From: an uncultured Alphaproteobacteria bacterium
Lineage (GTDB): Bacteria; Pseudomonadota; Alphaproteobacteria; Rs-D84
Direction: 5' to 3'
Length of the DNA stretch: 64,000 bases
Assembly: GCA_934230415.1 (NCBI GenBank)
Contig: CAKQEW010000003.1
Location: 1-64,000 of the forward strand
Part shown: in pieces, positions 52,850 to 60,573 of the stretch
Layout: each line of letters starts with the position of its first letter
How positions within the stretch are numbered: position 1 is the stretch's first letter
Notes under the pieces: model-generated
What the model was told of the DNA's origin: nothing
Databases searched by the model: none
Seen by the model: the letters and a program-made list of their open reading frames with translations, nothing else
Made by a program: the position numbers and the translations under genes

Positions 52850-52915
52850 TGCGAAGAAAAATTATTCGTTTTTGCATTTGCGCAAAATGCAAGAATGAAC
52901 AATTTGCCCTTCGCA
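52850..52915 (-). promoter_or_regulatory. Long stem-loop in the pnp leader
   Basis: On the leftward strand TGCGAAG (52915-52909) pairs with CTTCGCA (52856-52850), with additional pairing of AAATT/AATTT inside and a terminal TTGCATTT/AAATGCAA hairpin (52872-52892). In E. coli a comparable pnp leader stem is cut by RNase III and mediates PNPase autoregulation; this is the same position. Confidence 0.6.
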
Positions 52916-52950
52916 CGGTGTGATTATAAATGATATTTGCGCCGATGCAA

Positions 52951-52977
52951 ATAAAAAACCGGGATGCACCCGGTTTT
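52951..52977 (-). terminator. rpsO terminator
   Basis: AACCGGG/CCCGGTT stem followed leftward by TTTTTTATTT. It lies directly after the rpsO stop at 52979, and separates rpsO from pnp. Confidence 0.8.
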
Positions 52978-52978
52978 A

Positions 52979-53251
52979 TTACTTACGCAGACCCAATTTT
53001 TTAATCAGTTCTTCGTATTCGGCAACGCTGTTCTTTTTGATGTATGCCAACAATTTCTTGCGGCGATTAACCATCAACAACAAACCACGTTTTGAATGCT
53101 GGTCCTTGTGGTTGGCCTTCATATGTTCTGTCAGATTACGAATACGTTCTGTCAAAACAGCAACCTGGGATGCAGCCGAACCGCCGTTATCGTGTTCAGT
53201 TGTTTTGAACGCGGCGATTAATTCACTCTTTTTTTCTTTTGTAACGGACAT
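52979..53251 (-). CDS. rpsO: Ribosomal protein S15
   Basis: S15 is a primary-binding small-subunit protein that contacts 16S rRNA helix 22 and bridges to 23S. It has 90 residues, the usual length. The NDGGSAASQVAVLTERIRNLTEH-like pattern (here HDNGGSAASQVAVLTERI) and HSKRGLLLMVNRRKKLL are family signatures. It begins 17 bases after truB in the same direction. Confidence 0.96.
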   Translation of the reverse strand: MSVTKEKKSELIAAFKTTEHDNGGSAASQVAVLTERIRNLTEHMKANHKDQHSKRGLLLMVNRRKKLLAYIKKNSVAEYEELIKKLGLRK

Positions 53252-53268
53252 TATTTTTTCCTCTGTCG

Positions 53269-54141
53269 TTAAATTGTTCGTTTTGGGCGCAGCGTGCCAT
53301 CCGTCACCATGCCGATTCCAATGAACGTGTCACCAGAATACACACGGCGCAGACCATCCGCCCCACCCGTTTGAATAAACCCGCCGTTTTTATACAATTC
53401 GGCCGATTTATTATCCAAACACGAAACCGGAATGTCCCCCAGTCCCACGTCTGGCGATTTCAGGAAATCCCTGATATCAGTGCCATTATTAACCAGATTT
53501 TCCAGAAAATCAAGTTTTACTGCGTCTGTGATAAAAAATCCGTTTGTCATGGTGCGTCGTATCATCGTAACAGTGGCAATTGCGCCCACCGCCGCCGCGA
53601 TATCACGCGCCAGGCTGCGTACATATGTCCCACGCCCACAACGCACACGAAAATTCCAATTTTCCCCATCACGGCCGGTAAATTCCAGCGCATATATATC
53701 AATATCGCGCGTGGCAGGTGCAACATCATGACCCGTGCGCGCCAATTCATACGCCCGCCGTCCCGACACGTGTACGGCGCTGTATGCCGGCGGGGTCTGG
53801 CGAATGCGGCCAATAAACCGTGGCAATGTCGCAATAACATCAGATTGGTCCGGAATAAAATCATCACGCGCGGTAACATGACCCGTGGCGTCCAGGGTAT
53901 CTGTGGCAAAACCGAACTGTAACGAAAACAGGTATTCCTTGATTGGTTGCTGGGCGTCTTCTGTATACGGAATCATCTTGGTTGCCGCCCCAATGGCAAT
54001 TGGCAACACCCCGGTTGCCATCGGGTCCAGTGTACCAATGTGCCCCGATGTCCGGGCACCAAACAGACGCGCGACACGCGTGCTGGCCGTGCGACTGAAC
54101 AGCCCGGATTCTTTGTCCAAGATTATCCAACCCATCGCCAT
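53269..54141 (-). CDS. truB: tRNA pseudouridine-55 synthase TruB
   Basis: TruB makes pseudouridine 55 in the T-loop of tRNAs. It has 290 residues. The catalytic motif GHIGTLDPMATG carries Asp39; PPAYSAVHVSGRRAYELAR and RCGRGTYVRSLARD follow. The start lies 2 bases after the stop of the preceding gene. It is in the conserved truB-rpsO-pnp cluster. Confidence 0.94.
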   Translation of the reverse strand: MAMGWIILDKESGLFSRTASTRVARLFGARTSGHIGTLDPMATGVLPIAIGAATKMIPYTEDAQQPIKEYLFSLQFGFATDTLDATGHVTARDDFIPDQSDVIATLPRFIGRIRQTPPAYSAVHVSGRRAYELARTGHDVAPATRDIDIYALEFTGRDGENWNFRVRCGRGTYVRSLARDIAAAVGAIATVTMIRRTMTNGFFITDAVKLDFLENLVNNGTDIRDFLKSPDVGLGDIPVSCLDNKSAELYKNGGFIQTGGADGLRRVYSGDTFIGIGMVTDGTLRPKRTI

Positions 54142-54143
54142 CG

Positions 54144-54629
54144 TTATAACGATTTTGTTAACATCTTTTTACGGGCATACTGGGTTAAAAATTTGCGGTA
54201 TTCACAACTGGTGTGTCCGGCTCGTGGCCACAACTGGCGCATCGTTCCGTATTCCAGTACCGCATTGTATTCACCCGGTTTGATTTGAATTTCACGCCAT
54301 TGGCGCGTCACCATACCATTGGCATTCGCGACATGGGCATCCACAGGAACCGTTGCATATATACGTTTGCCATCATGACGAACACTGCGCCCGATTAAAA
54401 ATCGTGGCCCCCACGAAACACTGGATGCAATCTGGGCGTCATCAGTGCGCAAAATAGTCTGGGTCCCCAGTTGAAATTCTGGTCTGCCCACAGACAGGTT
54501 TGTCAAAACATGTGGTTGCATAAAATCCAATTTCTGGATAAATTCTGTCACCGCCAGTGGGTTATAAAATTCCGCATATATCGGACTGTAAAACGGTGTT
54601 TTAAAAATGATTTTTACTCTGGCGGTCAT
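54144..54629 (-). CDS. Protein of unknown function between mutS and truB
   Basis: This protein of about 161 residues has starts at 54629 and 54635; 54629 is preferred (AAGGA 9 bases upstream). There is no signal peptide or membrane helix. It is beta-rich, starting MTARVKIIFKTPFYSPIYAEFY, with PEFQLGTQTILRTDD and REIQIKPGEYNAVLEYG. It lies between mutS and truB with only a 2-base gap to truB, so it is co-transcribed with both. No family was recognised. Confidence 0.7.
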   Translation of the reverse strand: MTARVKIIFKTPFYSPIYAEFYNPLAVTEFIQKLDFMQPHVLTNLSVGRPEFQLGTQTILRTDDAQIASSVSWGPRFLIGRSVRHDGKRIYATVPVDAHVANANGMVTRQWREIQIKPGEYNAVLEYGTMRQLWPRAGHTSCEYRKFLTQYARKKMLTKSL

Positions 54630-54661
54630 TGACATTTTTCCTTTTTGTTTTTTGTCCCGTG

Positions 54662-57199
54662 TCAACTAAACAGACTTAATTGTCCAGTCGTGGCACCTGG
54701 TTGTTTAACACGTTGGGCCTTTGCGGGCGTCGCGGCATTATCCGATTGAACGGCGTCAGATGCCGACGCGGCATTGCATGGCGCACCCGATTCTAATCCA
54801 GCCAACACGGTTTCGGCACGTGCAACAACCGATGCCGGCATCCCAGCCATTTTGGCCACATGAATACCATATGACCGGTTTGCCACACCCGCGATAATTT
54901 TATGCATAAACACGATGTCGTTATTATGTTCACGCACATCAATGGTCAGGCACATTACATTATGCAATTTATCCGCATCGTCCCCCACCAGCGCGGTCAG
55001 TTCATGATAGTGTGTTGCAAACAATGTACGTGGCGACAATTCATCCAGGTATTCCAGTACCGCCTGGGCAATTGCCATACCATCATATGTCGCGGTACCA
55101 CGACCGATTTCATCAAATATGATAAATGATTTTTTTGTCGCCCGGCGCAGGATGTTGGCAGTCTCGCTCATTTCCACCATAAACGTTGACTGTCCCGCCG
55201 CCAGGTTATCAGACGCACCAACGCGACTGAATAACTGGTCACAAATACCGATTGTTGCGCGCGTCGCCGGCACAAACGACCCCAGGTGCGCCAACACAAC
55301 AATCAATGCATTCTGGCGCAGGTACGTTGATTTACCGGCCATATTTGGTCCGGTCAGTAATGCAATCGGTCGCACATCCAGATTACAATCATTTTTAACA
55401 AAATTATCACCACGCGTACGCAATACTGATTCAATTACCGGGTGACGTCCACCCACAATATCAAATGCATTGTCATCGGTGATGGTTGGTCGCACCCACG
55501 CATAATCACGCGCAACGGTCGCCAACGAATACCACACATCCAAATCCGCCAGTAAATCTGCCACCGCCAGCAAATCATCAGACACCGCACGAATTTCATT
55601 TATTATATCGTTGATAATGTCAGCCTCTATGCCGGCGGATTTATCGGCCGCGCTGCGCACATCGTTATCCAAATCAATCAGGCGTGATGTGGTAAACCGC
55701 ATATTGCCCGCCAACGTCTGGCGATGAATAAATCCGGATTCTGGCGCCATCAGGCTGTCTGCGCGGGCGGATGGAACCTCTATAAAATACCCCAAAACAT
55801 TATTATATTTGATTTTCAGGGTGTGCACCCCACTCTGCGTTGCGTACTGGGATTGCAGGCCGGCGATTGTTTCCTTGGCCCCATGGGCCAGGCGCCGCAT
55901 ATTATCCAGCGCGACATCAAAACCATCGCGAATCACACCACCATCACGGAAAAACGTCGGCAATTCATCAGATAGCGCACGTGATAATTTCAACGCCAAT
56001 TCATTATGCGTATTTATCGCCGCGAACGCATCGGCAAACCCCGCATCCAGGCGCGGCCCCAACATTTTAAAATTCGGTAATTCAATCAGGAAATCAGTTA
56101 CATGACGCAAATCGCGCGGTGTCCCACGCCCAGATAACAATCGTGTCAAACTGCGCCCAACATCAGGCACCCCAGACAACGTTGACCCGACCGCAGCAAA
56201 AACATCACCATTTATCAACATATGTCCAATATGTTCCTGGCGACGGCGAATTTCATTTGCGTCACCGGACAACGTGCGCATATAACCACGTAATTTACGC
56301 GCACCGGCGGCGGTCTTGGTATTGTCCAGCACATCAATCAGGCACGCCCCACCATCGGCAATTGGCGCATCAATTTCCAAACTGTGCCATGTGGCCGAAT
56401 CAATCAGTAATTGCGCCCCAGAATGATACATATACGGCGCACGGAATGTTGTTGTGGCGTCCCGCTGGGTATTAAACAGGTATCCAGCCAATATCTCTAT
56501 GGCGGCGCGCTGGGGCGCATGGTCAGACGCCACCGCGCCACCAAACACACGCGAAACAATCTGGTTTATATCCGTGCGCTGGTATAATTTCTCATATACT
56601 GGTGTTGTTTTAAACACATCGCGCACATGCAGCATAATATCAGATTCTGCGGTGGCGGCGGGATAAATAACCTCTGCCGGGCGAATGCGTACCAGGTCAT
56701 CCAACAAATCAGCCGACACACCCACAAAAAATTCACCGGTGGAAATATCGCACCCGGCAATTTCAAACGATGCACCCGATGGTACAACCGCAACCAAGAA
56801 ATTAGAATTTTTTGGCGTCAACAGATTTTCATCGGTCAATGTCCCGGGGGTTAAAACGCGAATAATTTTACGTTCAATAAATTTATGCCCACGTTCTTTG
56901 GCCTGGGCCGGCGTTTCCATTTGTTCAACCAGTGCAACCTTGAACCCGGCACGCACCAGGCGTCCGAAATAGTTATCCGCCGCATGCCATGGAATCCCAC
57001 ACATCGGAATATCCGTGCCATCAGAATCCGTCCCACGCGACGTCAGAACCAATCCCAGTGCATTGCTGATTGTGCGCGCATCATCAAAAAATGATTCATA
57101 GAAATCCCCCAAACGAAACATCAGCAACGCTTCGGGATTTTCCGATTTCATATCCACGTATTGCTGCATAACCGGGGTTAATTTTGATTTTTCCGCCAC
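54662..57199 (-). CDS. mutS: DNA mismatch repair protein MutS
   Basis: MutS binds mismatches and recruits MutL. It has 845 residues, the normal length. The N-terminal mismatch-binding domain has MFRLGDFYESFFDDA (the Phe-x-Glu mismatch wedge in a slightly changed context), and the ATPase has Walker A GPNMAGKSTYLRQ and Walker B FIIFDEIGRGTATYDG. The C-terminal part carries an Ala-rich linker and a PIN-like end (GQLSLF), the region that binds the beta clamp. It follows xseB by 17 bases in the same direction. mutL is not in the window. Confidence 0.96.
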   Translation of the reverse strand: MAEKSKLTPVMQQYVDMKSENPEALLMFRLGDFYESFFDDARTISNALGLVLTSRGTDSDGTDIPMCGIPWHAADNYFGRLVRAGFKVALVEQMETPAQAKERGHKFIERKIIRVLTPGTLTDENLLTPKNSNFLVAVVPSGASFEIAGCDISTGEFFVGVSADLLDDLVRIRPAEVIYPAATAESDIMLHVRDVFKTTPVYEKLYQRTDINQIVSRVFGGAVASDHAPQRAAIEILAGYLFNTQRDATTTFRAPYMYHSGAQLLIDSATWHSLEIDAPIADGGACLIDVLDNTKTAAGARKLRGYMRTLSGDANEIRRRQEHIGHMLINGDVFAAVGSTLSGVPDVGRSLTRLLSGRGTPRDLRHVTDFLIELPNFKMLGPRLDAGFADAFAAINTHNELALKLSRALSDELPTFFRDGGVIRDGFDVALDNMRRLAHGAKETIAGLQSQYATQSGVHTLKIKYNNVLGYFIEVPSARADSLMAPESGFIHRQTLAGNMRFTTSRLIDLDNDVRSAADKSAGIEADIINDIINEIRAVSDDLLAVADLLADLDVWYSLATVARDYAWVRPTITDDNAFDIVGGRHPVIESVLRTRGDNFVKNDCNLDVRPIALLTGPNMAGKSTYLRQNALIVVLAHLGSFVPATRATIGICDQLFSRVGASDNLAAGQSTFMVEMSETANILRRATKKSFIIFDEIGRGTATYDGMAIAQAVLEYLDELSPRTLFATHYHELTALVGDDADKLHNVMCLTIDVREHNNDIVFMHKIIAGVANRSYGIHVAKMAGMPASVVARAETVLAGLESGAPCNAASASDAVQSDNAATPAKAQRVKQPGATTGQLSLFS

Positions 57200-57216
57200 G
57201 TGATAATCCGTTTTAT

Positions 57217-57411
57217 TTATGCGCCAACTTTCAGTGTTTCAATCTTTAATTCGGCTTCTTTTAATAACTGTTCACAGTATGCTTTCAGTTTAATTCCCTG
57301 TTCATATGCGGCAACAGAATCCGCCAGGGATAATTCGCCTGCCTCCATCTTCTTGACCAGGTCTGTTAACTGTTTATACGCATCTTCAAATGATAACTTT
57401 TTTTCGTCCAT
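57217..57411 (-). CDS. xseB: Exodeoxyribonuclease VII small subunit
   Basis: This 64-residue helical protein has the family pattern LSFEDAYKQLTDLVKKMEAG followed by ELSLADSVAAYEQGIKL. Several XseB copies bind XseA to form exonuclease VII. XseA is not present in the window. AGGCG precedes the ATG, and mutS follows 17 bases later. Confidence 0.9.
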   Translation of the reverse strand: MDEKKLSFEDAYKQLTDLVKKMEAGELSLADSVAAYEQGIKLKAYCEQLLKEAELKIETLKVGA

Positions 57412-57501
57412 TGCTACGCCTTTGTCTTTACTGGCCTACAATACAAAATAAAACCCAAATTGTAAAGGTCAGATTCACAAAAATATTGTCTGTCAATAAT
57501 G

Positions 57502-57530
57502 TTGCATTGGCTTTGATAATTATATATAAT
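57502..57530 (+). promoter_or_regulatory. Promoter of a predicted small RNA
   Basis: TTGCAT (-35, 57502-57507), a 17-base spacer and TATAAT (-10, 57525-57530) give a start site at about 57537, just where a perfect hairpin begins. Confidence 0.6.
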
Positions 57531-57536
57531 GACCTT

Positions 57537-57622
57537 GTCGTGGTGTGTTACCACGATGGGGTCTGATAGCCCGTTTCGTGCGTCCGAATAATTTGGGGTG
57601 CGCGCATGCGCATTTTTATTTT
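57537..57622 (+). ncRNA. Predicted small RNA of about 86 bases
   Basis: Starting at the promoter above, the transcript begins with a 7-bp hairpin TCGTGGT/ACCACGA (57538-57556), has a G-rich unpaired middle (GGGGTCTGATAGCCC) and ends in a TGCGC/GCGCA hairpin followed by TTTTTATTTT (57599-57622). There is no open frame of use in this span. Promoter, structure and terminator line up, so an independent RNA is well supported, though its class is not known to me. Confidence 0.55.
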
Positions 57623-57634
57623 ATGGACGAAAAA

Positions 57635-57739
57635 CTCCTGAACCCATCGGGTCAGGAGGGTTGCGAATACATTGAATAAGCACACAATTCACGAAATTGT
57701 TATCAGCCTCCTGACCACCAAATAAATTGGTGTTTTTTT
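57635..57739 (+). promoter_or_regulatory. Terminator and competing stems before the small cysteine-rich genes
   Basis: CACCAA/TTGGTG followed by T7 (57716-57739) is a terminator 28 bases before the ATG at 57768. TCAGGAG(G) at 57652-57659 can pair with CTCCTGA (57635-57641) or with CCTCCTGA (57707-57714) beside the terminator. On the leftward strand the first pair would itself end in T5. This could be an attenuator or simply two terminators. Confidence 0.5.
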
Positions 57740-57767
57740 CGTATGTAAATACAGATGGGGGACACAC

Positions 57768-58097
57768 ATGAATATAAAGACGATTATATGCGCAATGTGC
57801 ATATCCGCGGCCACATCACACGCGTTGGCGGCATGCATAACGCTGACGTCGTGTAACAGCGCACTGAAAAGCGGATATTGCTGCTGTCCAGATGGGACAA
57901 CAGGTACAACCACAATATGCCCCACAGGTTGGTTGGCACTGGGGTCAACATGCCGGCGCGGGTCCACCAGTGGTGACGACACAACCGGATACTATACCCA
58001 AACATACGGTACATGCACCGGAACATCTGCAACGGTTAAATGCTATGCAACTAAAACCACGGCCAACAGCACGACCGACTGTATGTGCAAACGATAG
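57768..58097 (+). CDS. Small secreted cysteine-rich protein A
   Basis: This 109-residue protein has a signal peptide ending near SHALAA. The mature part of about 85 residues has about twelve cysteines, including GYCCCPDG, and many Thr, Gly and Ser residues, so it is likely a disulfide-stabilised secreted domain. GGGGG precedes the ATG. The next gene, similar in design, follows after 12 bases. The function is unknown; a toxin, adhesin or wall-associated role cannot be told apart. Confidence 0.7.
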   Translation: MNIKTIICAMCISAATSHALAACITLTSCNSALKSGYCCCPDGTTGTTTICPTGWLALGSTCRRGSTSGDDTTGYYTQTYGTCTGTSATVKCYATKTTANSTTDCMCKR

Positions 58098-58109
58098 GGG
58101 TGCAACAAT

Positions 58110-58376
58110 ATGACAAAAACTATTATTTCTGCAATCTGTATCACCATGGCCGCGCAATCTGTGATGGCGGCATGCGAGGTTACCGCAACAACATACACAT
58201 CCTGTAAACCCGGATATTATTTAAGCAACGGCGCGTGCGTCGCATGCCCCAGTTCTGGAACATCCGCGGATAAAAATACTGGCGACATAACATCGTGCTA
58301 TATCCCCCAGGACACAAAAATTAGTGATTCAGTTGGCACATACAAATACAGAAACGATTGCTACTATACAAACTAA
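58110..58376 (+). CDS. Small secreted cysteine-rich protein B with a GYYLSNGxCxxCP motif
   Basis: This 88-residue protein has a signal peptide ending near QSVMA. The mature part contains CKPGYYLSNGACVACP, an EGF/TNFR-like cysteine motif (C-x-P-G-Y-Y-L-x5-C-x2-C-P) also seen in eukaryotic variable surface proteins, and two later cysteines. It follows protein A by 12 bases. Such motifs in a bacterial secreted protein suggest a disulfide-bonded surface or host-interaction domain, but no function is proven. Confidence 0.7.
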   Translation: MTKTIISAICITMAAQSVMAACEVTATTYTSCKPGYYLSNGACVACPSSGTSADKNTGDITSCYIPQDTKISDSVGTYKYRNDCYYTN

Positions 58377-58412
58377 AAACATCCCTGCGGGGGGATATAG
58401 AGAGCTGCAATA

Positions 58413-58596
58413 AAGAGAGCAAAGAGTAGAGAGCAATGATGCCCCCCGCCCTGCGGGCACCCCCGACCCGGGTCCCACAAAATCGCATGATTTTGTGGGT
58501 GGTTTACCAGAGGGGAACTTTAATCCGCAACAGTAAAAAGCAAGTGCGCCGGATGGCGCATTTCATTGCTCTCTGCTCTCTACTCTTTGCTCTCTT
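58413..58596. repeat. Inverted-repeat element (MITE-like), matching the 47.4-kb cluster
   Basis: Arm 1 (58413-58437, beginning AAGAGAGCAAAGAGTAGAG) and arm 2 (58565-58596, its near-perfect complement with one extra AGAGAGC unit) enclose about 127 bases. Inside is an 11-bp stem CCCACAAAATC/GATTTTGTGGG (58474-58499). The arm and the adjacent GTGCGCC/GGCGCA hairpin also occur, in the opposite orientation, at 47353-47404. No transposase is encoded. Confidence 0.7.
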
Positions 58597-58630
58597 AAAA
58601 AAAACACCGGCATTTGCCGGTGTTTTTTAT
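58597..58630. terminator. Bidirectional terminator (ACACCGGC type)
   Basis: ACACCGGCA/TGCCGGTGT with A8 and T6 flanks. It ends infC leftward. Confidence 0.85.
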
Positions 58631-59181
58631 TTCTTTGCGGCGGGCGCAACGATTATTGATTTTGTTCGTTCGTCCGGTTTGGATTTTGATTCCAGCGTCC
58701 CGGCATCCCCCACCAATTCCATAATACGTGCGAACAATTCTGGGACGGCATCCTTGCCACGTGCCAAAACCTTTTTATTCCCGCGGGTCATCACGGCAAT
58801 TTTTACCTTGTTACCCTGGCCCAGGAATTCAAAAACCTTTTTCATTTTGATGTTCAGGTCGTTTTCTTCAATAAACGGTTTAACCCAAACCTCTTTTAAT
58901 TCCATGGTTTTTTGATTCTTTTTCGCTTCTGATGCGCGCTTTTTCTGTTCGTACTTGAATTTACCATAGTCCATAATTTTGACGATTGGCACCGCACCAT
59001 TGGCGTTGATTTCAACCAAATCCATTCCATCATCAGATGCCATCTGTAACGCATTCGCAGTTGGCATAATACCCAGATTTTGGCCAGTGCTGCTGATTAC
59101 CTGGACGGTCTTTGCAAAAATCCGATTATTCATGCGCGGGCCCATATCCCGGCGATTATCACGGTTAAATGTTGGTCTAAT
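58627..59181 (-). CDS. infC: Translation initiation factor IF-3, ATT start codon
   Basis: IF-3 prevents premature subunit joining and rejects non-AUG starts. The frame continues upstream of the first ATG at 59145 by twelve codons to an ATT at 59181, with AAAGGAG 6 bases before it. This matches the classic autoregulated AUU start of infC. The resulting 184 residues have the N-domain (IFAKTVQVISSTGQNLGIM), the DYGKFKYEQKKRASEAKKNQ linker and the C-domain (DLNIKMKKVFEFLGQGNKV). ATG starts at 59145 or 59133 would remove the basic N-terminus. rpmI and rplT, usually downstream, are absent; a terminator follows. Confidence 0.9.
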   Translation of the reverse strand: MRPTFNRDNRRDMGPRMNNRIFAKTVQVISSTGQNLGIMPTANALQMASDDGMDLVEINANGAVPIVKIMDYGKFKYEQKKRASEAKKNQKTMELKEVWVKPFIEENDLNIKMKKVFEFLGQGNKVKIAVMTRGNKKVLARGKDAVPELFARIMELVGDAGTLESKSKPDERTKSIIVAPAAKK

Positions 59182-59217
59182 TGTAGGCTCCTTTTATATT
59201 TATGCGGAAATTATTAA

Positions 59218-60030
59218 CTATTTTTCGTCGGTTTTCAACAAATTTTGAATCTGTTGCAGCGCCGTCCACGCATCGCGTTTTGCACTGGGTTTCAACATCA
59301 GATAATTCGGATGGAATATCGGCATACAGCGCGCACCAAATTTTGTATCACACACAACGCCGTGCGCCCGCGCCAGGTTCACGTCGGCAATTTCTGTGGC
59401 CGGCAATGTCCCCAGTGTTAAAATCAAACGTGGCTGTAACAATTCCACTGCACGCAATACAAACGGGCGCGCCAAATCCAGTTCTTCGCGTGACGGTGTG
59501 CGTCCGCCCGGCGTGCGCCAGAACAGCATCGGAACAACGGACACGTTTTCGCGCGACATACCAATTGCCGCCAGCATTTTATCCAACAAATCGCCCGCCG
59601 CACCCGACAATATATTCCCAGATGCGTCATCGTCCGCACTGGGGATATCCGTCACAATGACCAGACCATTTGGCCGGGGCGCGATATAGGGCAAAACCGT
59701 GTTCGTTGCCGCACTGCGCAATGGATGACCAAATTCGGCAATCATTCGCAACAATGCCGGCACATCACCCGGGCGCGCCGCCATCGCGGTTGCGGTTGCA
59801 ACGGACACACCGGCAATTGGCGCAATTGGTGGCACCACAGACGCCGCCACGCGCGCCGCGCGCAATGACGCCGGCATATCATCCAACACGTCATTTTTTT
59901 TATCCGCCACATCTGATGATGCGCGTGCTGCGGCCTGAACCGCGGACGCCTGGGCCACGGCAAATGGTATATCTGACAATTCCCACCGAACACCAGCCAG
60001 CACTAAATCCTGCAAATCACCACACTGCAT
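59218..60030 (-). CDS. Family 4-type uracil-DNA glycosylase, degenerate
   Basis: This 270-residue protein has a C-terminal family 4/5 UDG domain: PLRSAATNTVLPYIAPRPNGLVIV-type core, SGAAGDLLDKMLAAIGM, WRTPGGRTPSREEL, RLILTLGTLPA and the C-terminal motif FHPNYLMLKP. The N-terminal half (about 100 residues) is Ala-rich and low in complexity. Two usual features are missing: the N-terminal C-x2-C iron-sulfur ligands and the GEAPG-x-x-ED motif, replaced by TDIPSADDD. Activity as a glycosylase is therefore uncertain. Confidence 0.75.
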   Translation of the reverse strand: MQCGDLQDLVLAGVRWELSDIPFAVAQASAVQAAARASSDVADKKNDVLDDMPASLRAARVAASVVPPIAPIAGVSVATATAMAARPGDVPALLRMIAEFGHPLRSAATNTVLPYIAPRPNGLVIVTDIPSADDDASGNILSGAAGDLLDKMLAAIGMSRENVSVVPMLFWRTPGGRTPSREELDLARPFVLRAVELLQPRLILTLGTLPATEIADVNLARAHGVVCDTKFGARCMPIFHPNYLMLKPSAKRDAWTALQQIQNLLKTDEK

Positions 60031-60108
60031 TTTTTGTTTTTCCTTGATTTTTCAAACGTTTCATTATAGACTATAACACGAGCAACAGAAACTCAAGGGA
60101 GTATTTTC

Positions 60109-60525
60109 ATGAAAATCAAAAACTTTGCTATGTTGGCTGGTGTTGCTGGCTTGTTGGCCGCATGTGGCGGTTCCAGCATCGTTGAACCTGCTGACCTGAA
60201 TGATCAACGCGTATTCTTTGCGTTCAATTCTTCGGACATTTCTGATGAAGCACGCGACAACCTGTTGGGCCAGTCGCTGTACCTGAAACATCACGAAGAT
60301 ACAAAAATCCAGATTGCCGGTAACTGCGACGAACGTGGTTCCACAGAATACAACTTGGCACTGGGTGCGCGTCGTGCAAATGCCGCAAAATCCGTTTTGG
60401 TAAAAGATGGCATTAATGCGAAACGCATTTCTACAATCTCTTATGGTAAAGAACGCCCATTGGTCCAGGGTTCTGGCGAAAAGGTATGGAAGTTCAACCG
60501 TAATGCCACAACAACTGTTAAATAA
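60109..60525 (+). CDS. pal: Peptidoglycan-associated lipoprotein Pal
   Basis: Pal anchors the outer membrane to peptidoglycan as part of Tol-Pal. The 138-residue protein has a lipobox LLAACG (Cys19) and an OmpA domain with VFFAFNSSDISDEARDNL, IQIAGNCDERGSTEYNLALG and the NRNATTTVK end. CDERGSTEYN is the Pal signature. AAGGGAG precedes the ATG. tolB and other tol genes are not next to it; a terminator follows. Confidence 0.93.
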   Translation: MKIKNFAMLAGVAGLLAACGGSSIVEPADLNDQRVFFAFNSSDISDEARDNLLGQSLYLKHHEDTKIQIAGNCDERGSTEYNLALGARRANAAKSVLVKDGINAKRISTISYGKERPLVQGSGEKVWKFNRNATTTVK

Positions 60526-60539
60526 TAGTGTTGTACAAA

Positions 60540-60573
60540 TATAAAAAACACCGGCAAATGCCGGTGTTTTTTT
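60540..60573. terminator. Bidirectional terminator (ACACCGGC type)
   Basis: ACACCGGCA/TGCCGGTGT with A6 and T7 flanks, shared by pal and the convergent parB. Confidence 0.85.

Noticed and set aside
58436..58915. 159-residue rightward frame over the inverted-repeat element
   Set aside because: It runs through the repeat, a terminator and antisense to infC; no coding signal.
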